A stretch of 64,000 nucleotides of DNA from Streptococcus sp. S1 (GTDB taxonomy: Bacteria > Bacillota > Bacilli > Lactobacillales > Streptococcaceae). This document shows, piece after piece, positions 1 through 8,325 of this stretch. The stretch is taken from NCBI RefSeq assembly GCF_034137685.1, contig NZ_CP139418.1:895001-959000 (forward strand). Direction: 5' to 3'. The position numbers and the translations under genes were made by a program. The stretch's first letter is position 1, and every line of letters begins with the position of its first letter. The notes under the pieces are model-generated. The model did no database searches, was not told where the DNA came from, and saw nothing but the letters and a program-made list of their open reading frames with translations.

Positions 1-411
1 CTGTGTTTGATGGAGACAGCTTCCCGTTATAAATTGGTGACAAAGGCAGACTACGCTTCGGTTTTACGAGACTATTCTAGAACGCCTATGAACCAAAGTT
101 TGTCTCGGGCTGCCCTTGAAACCTTGTCAATCATTGCTTATAAGCAACCGATCACCCGTGTGGAGGTCGATGATATTCGGGGTGTCAATTCCAGTGGGGC
201 CATTACCAAACTACTGTCATTTGATCTGATCCGTGAAGATGGGAAAAAAGAAGTCCTCGGGCGTCCTAATTTGTATGTCACGACGGAGTATTTTTTGGAT
301 TATATGGGGATCAATCATTTGGAGGAATTGCCAAAGGTTGAGGAAGTGGACATTGATCCAGAAGAAGGTCAATTATTTTCAGAGAGAACAGAGGAACTAG
401 ATGAGAATTAA
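1..411 (+). CDS. scpB: Segregation and condensation protein B (5' truncated)
   Basis: ScpB is the winged-helix partner of ScpA and SMC in the bacterial condensin that compacts and segregates the chromosome. The frame is open from base 1, so the 5' end lies outside the window; about 136 residues remain of a family of roughly 180-200. The segment [19 protein letters not shown] and the following [13 protein letters not shown] are typical of the second winged-helix domain. The C-terminus is acidic ([11 protein letters not shown]). It overlaps rluB by 11 nt, the usual streptococcal scpA-scpB-rluB order. Identity is secure from motifs and context. Confidence 0.93.
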   Translation: MCLMETASRYKLVTKADYASVLRDYSRTPMNQSLSRAALETLSIIAYKQPITRVEVDDIRGVNSSGAITKLLSFDLIREDGKKEVLGRPNLYVTTEYFLDYMGINHLEELPKVEEVDIDPEEGQLFSERTEELDEN

Positions 412-1132
412 CAAATATATTGCCCATGCAGGCGTAGCTAGTCGTCGCAAGGCCGAAGAACTGATCAAGCAAGGCTTGGTGACAGTCAATGGCCAAGTTG
501 TGCGTGAATTAGCGACCATCATTAAAACCGGTGATCAGGTAGAAGTAGAAGGGACTCCAATCTATAATGAAGAAAAGGTCTACTATCTTTTAAATAAGCC
601 ACGTGGCGTCATTTCTAGTGTATCGGATGATAAAGGTCGGACAACAGTCGTTGACCTTTTATCTCAAGTACCAGAGCGCATCTACCCAGTGGGACGTTTG
701 GACTGGGATACATCTGGTGTCTTGATTTTGACCAATGATGGTGATTTTACAGATGAGATGATCCACCCGCGAAATGAAATTGATAAGGTCTATGTGGCGC
801 GTGTCAAAGGGATTGCCAATAAGGAAAACTTACGTCCCTTGACGCGAGGGGTGACCATTGATGGAAAGAAAACCAAGCCAGCGACTTACGAGATTTTAAA
901 AGTGGATGTCGAAAAGAACCGTTCAGTGGTTCAGTTGACCATTCATGAAGGGCGTAACCACCAGGTTAAAAAGATGTTTGAAGCTGTGGGACTTTTAGTG
1001 GACAAACTCTCCCGGACCCAGTTTGGGAATTTGGACGTCTCAGGACTACGTCCGGGTGAATACCGTCGTTTGAACAAAAAAGAAATCAGCCAGCTGCACA
1101 ATCTAGCAGTAACTAAATCTAAAAAAGCATGA
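401..1132 (+). CDS. rluB: 23S rRNA pseudouridine synthase, RluB/RsuA family
   Basis: This 243-aa enzyme isomerises a uridine in 23S rRNA to pseudouridine. Residues 1-60 form an S4 RNA-binding domain ([20 protein letters not shown]). The catalytic domain carries [18 protein letters not shown] at about 98-115, with D101 the expected catalytic aspartate, and [19 protein letters not shown] near 178. The ATG lies inside the end of scpB, suggesting translational coupling. yidD follows with a 4-nt overlap. RluB is preferred over RsuA from the scpB neighbourhood. Confidence 0.93.
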   Translation: MRINKYIAHAGVASRRKAEELIKQGLVTVNGQVVRELATIIKTGDQVEVEGTPIYNEEKVYYLLNKPRGVISSVSDDKGRTTVVDLLSQVPERIYPVGRLDWDTSGVLILTNDGDFTDEMIHPRNEIDKVYVARVKGIANKENLRPLTRGVTIDGKKTKPATYEILKVDVEKNRSVVQLTIHEGRNHQVKKMFEAVGLLVDKLSRTQFGNLDVSGLRPGEYRRLNKKEISQLHNLAVTKSKKA

Positions 1133-1386
1133 AAACAATCCTGATTGCGCTGGTCAGAGGCTATCAAAAATGGATCTCTCCCCTATTTCCGCCTTCTTGT
1201 CGTTTTCAACCGACCTGTTCCAATTATATGATCCAAGCGATTGAACGTTTTGGTGTGAAAGGTGTCTTGATGGGGATTGCAAGGATTCTACGTTGCCATC
1301 CGGGAACCAAAGCAGGACCAGACCCCTTGCCAGACCATTTTAGTCTGAAGCGAAATGAAGAATCAAAATTGGACGATCGGAAATAA
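1129..1386 (+). CDS. yidD: Membrane protein insertion efficiency factor YidD
   Basis: YidD is a small membrane-associated protein thought to assist YidC-dependent insertion of membrane proteins. The 85-aa product has the family core [21 protein letters not shown] with three cysteines and the later RCHPG. It begins inside the last codon of rluB (ATGA overlap), so it ends the scpB-rluB-yidD operon. Length is normal for the family. Confidence 0.93.
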   Translation: MKTILIALVRGYQKWISPLFPPSCRFQPTCSNYMIQAIERFGVKGVLMGIARILRCHPGTKAGPDPLPDHFSLKRNEESKLDDRK

Positions 1387-1391
1387 ACAGA

Positions 1392-1428
1392 AACACCCTT
1401 AGAAATTATTTTTCTAAGGGTGTTGATT
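1392..1428. terminator. Bidirectional intrinsic terminator between yidD and trkH
   Basis: A perfect 14-bp stem AACACCCTTAGAAA / TTTCTAAGGGTGTT has A/T-rich flanks on both sides. It serves the convergent yidD (+) and trkH (-) genes. Only this one hairpin occupies the 60-bp gap, and no repeat element is present. Confidence 0.85.
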
Positions 1429-1446
1429 TTGTACTAGAGTTGTCTA

Positions 1447-2886
1447 TCAGCGTTTAGACCATGTTTTAGGGAGAAAGAGAAGAATCATTGGATAGATTTC
1501 AAGCCGTCCGGCAATCATGGCTAAGGAAAGTAACAGTTTTGAAATCGGACTAAAGATGGAGAAGGTTTGACCTGTTCCAATCATAGGTCCAATGTTGTTG
1601 AAACAACTAAAGACAGCGCTGACAACCGTCATGAAGTTATTATTGTCTAGACTCACTACAAAGAGTAGGCCGATCGTGATAAAACTGTATATTGTAAAGT
1701 ACTTGAGGATCTGATGCTGTGTATCCTTATCCAATATCGTATCATTGACATGCAAGGTCAGAACGCGATTCGGAGACAAGGTCGAAAGAACCTGATTTTT
1801 TGCGATTCGCCATAAGGTCAAGCACCGAATGACTTTTAGCCCCCCAGCGGTCGATCCAGCAGAACCACCGATGACCATCAGCATCAAGAGGATGAACTGA
1901 GAAAAGAGAGGCCATTTTTCTGTCGTTCCATAACCAAAACCGGTAGTGGTGATGATATTGGAAACTTGGAAGAAGGAAATCTCAAAACTCTTAGCGACAT
2001 TGGCATAGAGATGAAGGACATTGTAAGCGATCAATACACTGGACACGAGGACGATGGTGATATAGGTCCGCAATTCCTCATCTTTAAAGAAGGCCTTGAA
2101 TTTTCGGATCATGAGGAAGTAGTAGAGGTTAAAGTTAACCCCGAAGACTAAAACCCCGATACTGACTAAATAGGTGATCAAACTACTATTGTAGTGGGCA
2201 ATTCCGTCGTTAAAAACGGTAAAGCCCCCGGTCCCAGCCGTTCCCATGGCGATGACAAAACTATCATAAAGGGGCATACCAGCAAGGAAATAAAGAACCA
2301 CAAAGAGGAAGAACAAGCCCAAGTACAAGAAGTAGAGGATTTGAGCTGTATTTTTTAATTTGGAAACGACCTTCCCAAAAACTGGACCAGGAACTTCCGC
2401 CTTCATGACTTCAAGGTGGCTGTTCTTGTTATTGTCCATAATTGCAAGGGCGAAGACCAATACTCCCATCCCTCCAATTAAGTGGGTGAAACTGCGCCAA
2501 AAGAGGAGAGAATGGCTGAGGACACCTACATCATCTAAAATCGTTGCCCCTGTTGTTGTAAAGCCAGAGCTGACTTCAAAGAAGGCGTCGATAATGTTGG
2601 GGATTTGCCCCGAAAAGACAAAGGGAAGGGCGCCAAAGAAGGACCAGAGGATCCAACAGAGGGCTACAATCAGGACTCCTTCTTTAGCATAGATGTGAAA
2701 ATCCTTAGGTTTGTGAAAACTACCAAGGAGGCCAAACGCAAGTAGGATGGCCATGGTTGCTCCAATAGAGACAAAGACCTTGGCAGGTTCCCGATAGATT
2801 GCAGCGACCACTAAAGGAACGATCAGAAGACCAGCTTCGATTAAGAGGAGTTTGGACAAGAGGTAACGAATCATGCTTCTATTCAT
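1447..2886 (-). CDS. trkH: Trk-type potassium uptake protein TrkH
   Basis: TrkH is the membrane pore subunit of the Trk K+ uptake system. The 479-aa product is hydrophobic throughout, with about ten membrane segments and four re-entrant selectivity loops, seen as SSGFTTTGAT, GTAGTGGFT, TTTGFGYG and NNIGPMIG. It lies 5 bp downstream of trkA on the minus strand, so the two form one operon. Its end converges on yidD. Confidence 0.92.
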   Translation of the reverse strand: MNRSMIRYLLSKLLLIEAGLLIVPLVVAAIYREPAKVFVSIGATMAILLAFGLLGSFHKPKDFHIYAKEGVLIVALCWILWSFFGALPFVFSGQIPNIIDAFFEVSSGFTTTGATILDDVGVLSHSLLFWRSFTHLIGGMGVLVFALAIMDNNKNSHLEVMKAEVPGPVFGKVVSKLKNTAQILYFLYLGLFFLFVVLYFLAGMPLYDSFVIAMGTAGTGGFTVFNDGIAHYNSSLITYLVSIGVLVFGVNFNLYYFLMIRKFKAFFKDEELRTYITIVLVSSVLIAYNVLHLYANVAKSFEISFFQVSNIITTTGFGYGTTEKWPLFSQFILLMLMVIGGSAGSTAGGLKVIRCLTLWRIAKNQVLSTLSPNRVLTLHVNDTILDKDTQHQILKYFTIYSFITIGLLFVVSLDNNNFMTVVSAVFSCFNNIGPMIGTGQTFSIFSPISKLLLSLAMIAGRLEIYPMILLFLPKTWSKR

Positions 2887-2891
2887 CAGGC

Positions 2892-4247
2892 TTACCTCTC
2901 AAGTAGATCGTAGATTTTAGTGACATTTTGAATCAAGGTGGTTACGATAATCCGATCTCCTACCATCAAACGGTCATCTCCATTAGGGAAAATAGCCTTA
3001 CCATCTCGAATAATGGCAGCGATTAAGACGCCTTTTTTTAATTTCAATTCAGAGAGGGGATATTGGGTTAGTTTATTGTCTTCCTTAATTTGGAACTGCA
3101 AGGTTTCAATTCGACCGTTTGCGACATGGTGCAAAGCTTCTAGGTTTGAGAACTGTGCATTATAGCGCCCGCGAATAAAGTGCATAATGGTGTCTACAGC
3201 GATGCGTTTTGGCGTAACGATACTGGTCATATCTTGATCGCCAATGATCTCCAACAGACTGGTTCGGTTGACCTTGGTAATGTTCTTTTTGACGCCGACA
3301 GAATCCAAGAACATGGAGGTGATGATGTTTTCTTCATCGACCCCTGTCAAAGTAGCCACAGCATCGAAGTTATTGGCACTCTCTTCTAAAAGAATGTCTT
3401 TAGCAGTTCCGTCTCCATGGACGACATAGAGATCAGGAAATTCCTGACTAAAGAATTCCGCCCGTTCGCGATTGACCTCTAAGACCTTGAGATCGATCTT
3501 GCGGCGCACATCTTGAAGAATATTGAGTAGGTAGTAGGCAATTTTCCCAGCACCAATGATCATCATGCTCTTAATGACCTGAGGGCGAACATTGTTGTGG
3601 AAGAGAACGACCTCGATCCGATTACCTGTTACGAAAATCTTGTCTTGAGGTTGCAAGACAAAGTCTCCGTTTGGAATGGTGAGTTCGTTGCCACGCTCGA
3701 TTGCACAAACAATGACATTTCCGTATTTCTTCCGGAATTGGGAGAGACTCATATTGCAGAGATTGCTATCTGGCTTGATTTTAAATTCCATCAAGGCAAC
3801 TCGGCCATTGGCAAAATGCTCTACAGAAAGGGCATTTGGGAAGTCAATGATATTGGCAATATAGCGTGCTGTCAGCAATTCCGGATTGACAACTAGGGAG
3901 AAGCCCAAGATATTTTTTTCCTTGAAGTAGGAATTGGAATATTCCGGATTCCGCACTCGAACGATGGTCTCTTTGGCTCCCATTTTTTTAGCCAAAACAG
4001 CAGAGACCATGTTCACTTCGTCGTACTCGGTCATGGAAATGAAGATGTCGCAGTCTTCAACATCTGCTTGTTCCAAGATCTTGAAGTTCGCCCCATTTCC
4101 TAAAATTCCAATAATATCAAACCGTTTGGTAATATGGTTAAGAATGGATTCGTCTTTTTCGATCAATATAACATCGTGGTTTTCAGCAACGAGAGAACGA
4201 CAAAGGGCCGTTCCGACCTTTCCTCCACCAACAACAATAATTTTCAT
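2892..4247 (-). CDS. trkA: Trk system potassium uptake regulator TrkA
   Basis: TrkA is the cytoplasmic nucleotide-binding gating subunit of TrkH. The 451-aa product has two RCK (TrkA-N/TrkA-C) repeats, each opening with a Rossmann glycine motif: MKIIVVGGGKVGTAL at residue 1 and MMIIGAGKIAYYLL near 222. I start at 4247 rather than the longer in-frame start at 4289, because the Rossmann strand normally begins at the N-terminus and CTGGAGGTATTCT supplies an RBS just before this ATG. Confidence 0.92.
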   Translation of the reverse strand: MKIIVVGGGKVGTALCRSLVAENHDVILIEKDESILNHITKRFDIIGILGNGANFKILEQADVEDCDIFISMTEYDEVNMVSAVLAKKMGAKETIVRVRNPEYSNSYFKEKNILGFSLVVNPELLTARYIANIIDFPNALSVEHFANGRVALMEFKIKPDSNLCNMSLSQFRKKYGNVIVCAIERGNELTIPNGDFVLQPQDKIFVTGNRIEVVLFHNNVRPQVIKSMMIIGAGKIAYYLLNILQDVRRKIDLKVLEVNRERAEFFSQEFPDLYVVHGDGTAKDILLEESANNFDAVATLTGVDEENIITSMFLDSVGVKKNITKVNRTSLLEIIGDQDMTSIVTPKRIAVDTIMHFIRGRYNAQFSNLEALHHVANGRIETLQFQIKEDNKLTQYPLSELKLKKGVLIAAIIRDGKAIFPNGDDRLMVGDRIIVTTLIQNVTKIYDLLER

Positions 4248-4425
4248 AGAATACCTCCAGAGTATGCTTCTATCATACTCTATTTTCAAGAAAAATTCAT
4301 CTTTTTAAGGATTTTCTGGTGGAATTTTGAGAAGCTAAGAACAAGTAGGAAAAATCGTCAAAAGAGTAGAACGAGGAGGGATCGAAAACTTTGATAAAGT
4401 TTCTTAAAAAAATCTAAAAAAACTA

Positions 4426-4453
4426 TTGACAGGAGCTTCAAAAGTGATATACT
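4426..4453 (+). promoter_or_regulatory. Promoter of the trmL leader RNA
   Basis: TTGACA (4426-4431), a 16-nt spacer and TATACT (4448-4453) predict transcription from about 4460. That is 120 nt before the trmL ATG, so the structured region 4460-4561 would be the 5' part of the transcript. The rest of the trkA-trmL gap (about 4260-4420) holds the minus-strand trkA promoter region, and I see nothing else in it. Confidence 0.7.
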
Positions 4454-4459
4454 TAGAAA

Positions 4460-4561
4460 GTACCTTCGTTGATTTACCTCAAACCTGTTGTGAGTTAAGT
4501 TAATGAAGCTGTAACCACGCTGTTTGCTGAGCTTGACTCCGGGCAGTGTGGCTATTTTTTT
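4460..4561 (+). ncRNA. Structured leader or small RNA ending in a terminator, upstream of trmL
   Basis: Hairpin 1 pairs CTTCGTT (4464-4470) with AATGAAG (4502-4508). Hairpin 2 pairs CCACGCTG (4515-4522) with CAGTGTGG (4544-4551) and is followed by a T run, so it is an intrinsic terminator. The whole fits between a good promoter and trmL. It could be an attenuation leader for trmL or a free small RNA. I recognise no riboswitch or T-box core. The loop of hairpin 2 contains GAGCTTGACTCC, which recurs in the upp leader at 32046-32057. Confidence 0.6.
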
Positions 4562-4579
4562 ATCAGAAAGAGATCGAGT

Positions 4580-5122
4580 ATGAATATTGAAGAACTGGAC
4601 TACCAAGAGTCAGCAGCTCAAAACCACATCGTCTTGTTCCAACCTCAGATTCCACAAAATACGGGAAATATTGCACGGACTTGTGCGGCGACCAATTCTC
4701 CCTTGCATATCATTCGCCCCATGGCTTTTCCGATCGATGATCGCAAAATGAAGCGAGCAGGACTCGATTATTGGGACAAGCTGGATGTCCGTTTTTATGA
4801 TAGCCTGGAAGAGTTTATGGAAGCAGCGAGCGACGGTCAGGTGCACCTAGTGTCCAAGTTTGCCAATCAGACCTATTCGGACGTTTCTTATCAGGATGGG
4901 AAGTCTCATTATTTCTTGTTTGGACGCGAGGATAAAGGTTTGCCGGAAGATTTTATGCGCCAGCACGAGGAGAAGGCCATTCGCATTCCGATGAATGACG
5001 AGCATGTCCGTAGTTTAAATGTCTCTAATACCGTCTGTATGATTGTCTATGAGGCTCTCCGCCAGCAGGGATTCAAAGGGCTGGAGTTGAGCCATCGTTA
5101 TGAGCACGACAAGCTCAAATAA
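4580..5122 (+). CDS. trmL: tRNA (cytidine(34)-2'-O)-methyltransferase TrmL
   Basis: TrmL is a SPOUT-class enzyme that 2'-O-methylates the wobble base of leucine tRNAs using SAM. The 180-aa product shows the family motifs: [16 protein letters not shown] near 25, [13 protein letters not shown] near 113 and [17 protein letters not shown] near 137, the last forming the trefoil-knot SAM site. About 15 residues precede the conserved start of the fold. The gene stands alone between its leader RNA and its own terminator. Confidence 0.9.
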   Translation: MNIEELDYQESAAQNHIVLFQPQIPQNTGNIARTCAATNSPLHIIRPMAFPIDDRKMKRAGLDYWDKLDVRFYDSLEEFMEAASDGQVHLVSKFANQTYSDVSYQDGKSHYFLFGREDKGLPEDFMRQHEEKAIRIPMNDEHVRSLNVSNTVCMIVYEALRQQGFKGLELSHRYEHDKLK

Positions 5123-5167
5123 GAACGAAAAATTAAAACCCGAACGATGTAATCCATGACGTTACAA

Positions 5168-5192
5168 AAACTTGCCTAGGCAAGTTTTTTTT
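5168..5192 (+). terminator. Terminator of trmL
   Basis: The near-perfect palindrome AACTTGCCTAGGCAAGTT is followed by a run of T, 45 bp after the trmL stop and just before the FMN riboswitch. Confidence 0.85.
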
Positions 5193-5206
5193 GTTATCAT
5201 AAAAAG

Positions 5207-5348
5207 GTCTTCAGGGCAGGGTGTAATTCCCGACCGGCGGTGACTTTTACTAGGAAATGTTCTTTTCCATAGTCTAAAAGAAGTCCGCGAGCGCAAGCTG
5301 ATGTGGTGTGACTCCACAACCGACAGTATAGTCTGGATGGGAGAAGAC
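5207..5348 (+). promoter_or_regulatory. FMN riboswitch (RFN element)
   Basis: The FMN aptamer senses flavin mononucleotide and lowers expression of riboflavin genes. Hallmarks are GGGCAGGGTGTAATTCCCGA near 5213, GACCGGCGGTGAC, AGTCCGCGAGCGC near 5281, and CCGACAGTATAGTCTGGATG near 5320. Stem P1 closes through GTCTTC (5207-5212) and GAAGAC (5343-5348). It lies upstream of ribU, the expected target. Confidence 0.95.
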
Positions 5349-5569
5349 GAGAGACGAATAGACTGACAGCTATTCTGATCTGTTTAGAGCTGATGCATGG
5401 GAATAGTACGTTGGAGTCTAAGACGGACTAACGGCATGTTTCGATGGAGACCAGCTAAAGTAACTAGAATAGTTTCTAGTTTAAGCTTTGTTTAAATAGT
5501 TTAGAGTAGAATGATGGAGTAGACGTCTTTCCAGCTTCTCTAATTTTTAAAAAATTGGAGGAACCTGTT
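5349..5569 (+). promoter_or_regulatory. Long expression platform between FMN aptamer and ribU
   Basis: About 220 nt separate the aptamer from the ribU start, and no ORF was found here. A short hairpin forms at 5356-5375 (GAATAG/CTATTC). CTTCTC at 5535-5540 is complementary to GAGAAG (5341-5346), the 3' strand of P1, so the two pairings exclude each other. TTCC (5529-5532) can pair with GGAG of the ribosome binding site (5557-5560) around an AATTTTT/AAAAATT inner stem. I infer a switch acting at least partly on translation initiation; I see no clear intrinsic terminator. Confidence 0.5.
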
Positions 5570-6127
5570 ATGACAAATACACGTAAACTGACCCTAGTGG
5601 CTGTTTTATCCGCTTTATCTTTTATTTTGATGTTCTATCAATTTTCTTTCTTGATAGATTTCTTCAAAATTGATTTGAGTATCATCGCCATTTTGTTGGC
5701 CTTGGTCCTATTGGATTTTAAAAGTGCCGTTTGGGTGACCTTGATCAGATCTGTCCTTAAGTTAGCCCTTAATAATAAGGGACTTGAAACCTTGATCGGA
5801 TTACCAATCAATATCATTGGAGTTCTTGTTTTTGTTCTTGCTTTTGCATGGATTTGGAACAAGGAACGGACCCATGGTCGATTTATCCTGGCAACGATTG
5901 TTGGAACGATCAGCTTGAGTATCACGATGGTATTAGTGAACTATGTCTATGCAATCCCTTTATATGCTCGCTTTATGAACTATGATATTTCGAAAACACT
6001 AGGGCTTGTCCACTATTTAGCCGCAATGGTTGCACCGTTTAACCTGATCGAAGGGGTGATTTGGGCCATCGCATTTGGGTTGATCTATACCTTATTGCAA
6101 CCGATTTTGAAAAAATATGAAAAATAA
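5570..6127 (+). CDS. ribU: Riboflavin transporter RibU (ECF S component)
   Basis: RibU is the substrate-binding membrane component of an energy-coupling-factor transporter for riboflavin. The 185-aa product is almost entirely hydrophobic with about six membrane helices. It has the ECF features MTNTRKLTLVAVLSALSFIL at the N-terminus and a conserved KSAVWVTLIRSVLKLAL loop near 56. The ATG at 5570 follows TTGGAGGAACC. The FMN riboswitch upstream supports the substrate. The ECF ATPases and T subunit must be encoded elsewhere. Confidence 0.92.
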   Translation: MTNTRKLTLVAVLSALSFILMFYQFSFLIDFFKIDLSIIAILLALVLLDFKSAVWVTLIRSVLKLALNNKGLETLIGLPINIIGVLVFVLAFAWIWNKERTHGRFILATIVGTISLSITMVLVNYVYAIPLYARFMNYDISKTLGLVHYLAAMVAPFNLIEGVIWAIAFGLIYTLLQPILKKYEK

Positions 6128-6767
6128 ACAACAACATTGGGCGAAGGCAAGCTTCGCCCTTCTCATTTTTGTCATTCTTGGGTATGTGATTCGCTTTTAC
6201 CCGCAACAATTAACAGGCTTTGATGGTACGATTCAATCTGCTATTCGAGGCGATCTGCCTGCAACACTGACGGCCTTCTTTACCAAGGTGACCCATGTCA
6301 TGGATACCAAGATCATTGTCATCTGGGTGGGCCTTCTGCTAGTGGTCTTTGTCTATAAGAAATGGTACAGTGAAGCTCTTTTTCTAGGGAGCAATCTGGT
6401 ATTGACTGGTCTTTTGGTTCTTCTTCTAAAGAATATCTACCAGAGACCGAGACCAAGTATTCTTCATCTAGTAGAGGAAAAAGGCTTTTCTTTCCCGAGT
6501 GGTCATTCACTGGCGTCTACTCTTGTTTTGGGAAGTTTGATCATCATAATCGGCCAACATGTAAAAAATAAAACAGCCCGCTATTGCCTTCAAGGCATGC
6601 TGCTTCTGGGAATTGTGACCATTGTGGTTTCCCGCATTTATGTTGGGGTCCACTATCCATCAGACGTTTTAGGCAGTATGATTTTGGGCCTTGCTGTCTT
6701 ACAGTTTGAGTATCCCTTGTATGATCGCTTGCGATTTCAATGGCGCTTTACGGGCAAGCAAAAATAA
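6117..6767 (+). CDS. PAP2-family membrane phosphatase
   Basis: This 216-aa integral membrane phosphatase has all three PAP2 signatures: KNIYQRPRP at 105-113, PSGHS at 127-131 with H130, and SRIYVGVHYPSD at 172-183 with H179 as the expected nucleophile. Such enzymes usually dephosphorylate lipid phosphates (PgpB or undecaprenyl-pyrophosphate type) outside the membrane. It overlaps ribU by 11 nt and so shares the FMN-riboswitch transcript. A role in releasing riboflavin from FMN is conceivable but is only inference. Confidence 0.85.
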   Translation: MKNKQQHWAKASFALLIFVILGYVIRFYPQQLTGFDGTIQSAIRGDLPATLTAFFTKVTHVMDTKIIVIWVGLLLVVFVYKKWYSEALFLGSNLVLTGLLVLLLKNIYQRPRPSILHLVEEKGFSFPSGHSLASTLVLGSLIIIIGQHVKNKTARYCLQGMLLLGIVTIVVSRIYVGVHYPSDVLGSMILGLAVLQFEYPLYDRLRFQWRFTGKQK

Positions 6768-6782
6768 GCATCTAACAACTAG

Positions 6783-6818
6783 GAGTTGAACTCGCGTTTT
6801 GAGTTCGACTCTTTTTTT
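6783..6818 (+). terminator. Terminator of the ribU-PAP2 operon
   Basis: The 11-bp stem GAGTTGAACTC / GAGTTCGACTC (one G-T pair) is followed by seven T. The -35 box of the next gene lies within its loop and 3' arm, so terminator and promoter overlap. Confidence 0.85.
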
Positions 6819-6826
6819 GCTATAAT
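6799..6826 (+). promoter_or_regulatory. Promoter of mnmL (extended -10; probable leaderless mRNA)
   Basis: TTGAGT (6799-6804), a 16-nt spacer and TATAAT (6821-6826) with TGC immediately before it (extended -10). The predicted start of transcription, about 6833, falls one base before the mnmL ATG at 6834. Confidence 0.75.
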
Positions 6827-6833
6827 GAAGGGT

Positions 6834-7784
6834 ATGAAATCCTACAATACCTTGAATGATTATTATCGAACCTTATTTGGAGAAAAGACCTTTAAAGTCC
6901 CTATTGATGCAGGCTTTGATTGTCCCAATCGAGACGGAACAGTCGCCCACGGTGGCTGTACTTTTTGTACGGTCTCGGGTTCAGGAGATGCCATTGTGGC
7001 CCCAGAAGCTCCGATTCGAGAACAGTTTTACAAAGAGATTGACTTTATGCATCGGAAATGGCCAGATGTGAAGAAGTACCTGGTCTATTTTCAAAATTTC
7101 ACCAATACCCACGATAAAGTGGAAGTCATTCGAGATCGGTATGAACAGGCCATCAATGAACCAGGAGTGGTAGGAATCAACATTGGTACGCGTCCGGACT
7201 GTTTACCAGATGAGACCTTGGCCTACCTAGCGGAGCTGACAGAGCGCATGCATGTGACGATTGAGTTGGGTCTTCAGACGACTTATGAAGCGACTTCTGA
7301 ATTGATCAATCGGGCCCATAGTTATGACCTCTACGTTGAAACAGTCAAGCGTATTCGCAAACAGGTGCCCAAGGCAGAGATCGTCTCCCATTTGATCAAT
7401 GGCCTTCCTGGGGAGACGCATGAGATGATGGTGGAAAATGTTCGCCGTTGTGTGACCGATAATGAAATTGATGGAATCAAGTTGCACCTCTTGCATTTGA
7501 TGACCAATACACGGATGCAACGAGACTATCATGAAGGAAGACTTCAACTCATGAGCCAGGAGGAGTATGTCAAGGTCATCTGTGACCAGTTGGAAATTAT
7601 CCCCAAACACATTGTCATCCACCGGATTACAGGGGACGCGCCACGGGATATGTTGATCGGCCCTATGTGGAGCCTCAACAAATGGGAAGTCCTAAACGCT
7701 ATTGAAACTGAAATGCGTCGGCGTGGAAGTACCCAAGGATGTAAGCTAGAAGAAAAGGAGACTGCCGATGCTTCGACCACTTGA
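6834..7784 (+). CDS. mnmL: Radical SAM protein MnmL (YtqA, TIGR01212 family)
   Basis: The YtqA family of radical SAM enzymes has been linked in Gram-positives to the cmnm5U-to-nm5U step at the tRNA wobble base. The 316-aa product carries the cluster motif as C30, C42 and C45 in FDCPNRDGTVAHGGCTFC. I reject the longer start at 6786, since it lies in the upstream terminator. The ATG at 6834 matches homologues (MKxYNTLNDYYR) and follows the -10 box by 7 nt with no room for a normal RBS. Its end overlaps mnmM by 17 nt, which supports the pathway. Confidence 0.82.
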   Translation: MKSYNTLNDYYRTLFGEKTFKVPIDAGFDCPNRDGTVAHGGCTFCTVSGSGDAIVAPEAPIREQFYKEIDFMHRKWPDVKKYLVYFQNFTNTHDKVEVIRDRYEQAINEPGVVGINIGTRPDCLPDETLAYLAELTERMHVTIELGLQTTYEATSELINRAHSYDLYVETVKRIRKQVPKAEIVSHLINGLPGETHEMMVENVRRCVTDNEIDGIKLHLLHLMTNTRMQRDYHEGRLQLMSQEEYVKVICDQLEIIPKHIVIHRITGDAPRDMLIGPMWSLNKWEVLNAIETEMRRRGSTQGCKLEEKETADASTT

Positions 7785-8325
7785 AATGGCCCATCAATTT
7801 TTAGCAGAAGTCATCACCAAAGAAGATGTGGTGGTGGATGCGACCATGGGAAATGGACATGATACGGCCTTTTTAGCCCAACTTGCAGGCCAGGTCTATG
7901 CCTTTGATATTCAAGAGCAAGCCCTTGTAAATACCCAAGAAAGATTGGAAAAGTTGGGTCTTCAACAGGTCCGGTTGATTTTGGATGGCCACCAGCATGT
8001 GGACCAATATGTGGAGACCCTCAAAGCAGCTATTTTTAATCTGGGGTATCTGCCATCTGCAGATAAATCGGTCATTACTCTTCCAGCTACCACGATTGAA
8101 GCGATGGAGAAAATCTGTGCTCGCCTAGAAAAAGGTGGGCGAATGGCTATTATGATCTATTATGGTCATGAGGGAGGAGACATCGAGCGTGATGCAGTGC
8201 TGGATTTTGTCAGTCAGCTTCCTCAAAAAGACTATACAGCGACCATCTACCGGACACTGAATCAAGTGAATCAGCCACCGTTTTTGGTCATGATCGAAAA
8301 ATTAGAAAGCTACCGTCATGGATAA
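7768..8325 (+). CDS. mnmM: tRNA U34 methyltransferase MnmM (YtqB family)
   Basis: MnmM is a class I SAM-dependent methyltransferase that makes mnm5U from nm5U at the tRNA wobble position. The 185-aa product has the SAM loop VVDATMGNGHDTAFLA at 22-37 and the strand end VYAFDIQEQAL near 43, followed by the family segment FNLGYLPSADKSVIT. The gene overlaps mnmL by 17 nt and the next ORF by 8 nt, so all three are translated from one message. Confidence 0.88.
   Translation: MLRPLEMAHQFLAEVITKEDVVVDATMGNGHDTAFLAQLAGQVYAFDIQEQALVNTQERLEKLGLQQVRLILDGHQHVDQYVETLKAAIFNLGYLPSADKSVITLPATTIEAMEKICARLEKGGRMAIMIYYGHEGGDIERDAVLDFVSQLPQKDYTATIYRTLNQVNQPPFLVMIEKLESYRHG

Noticed and set aside
6786..6833. Longer N-terminus for MnmL starting at 6786
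   Set aside because: The extension is encoded by the upstream terminator and the gene's own promoter.
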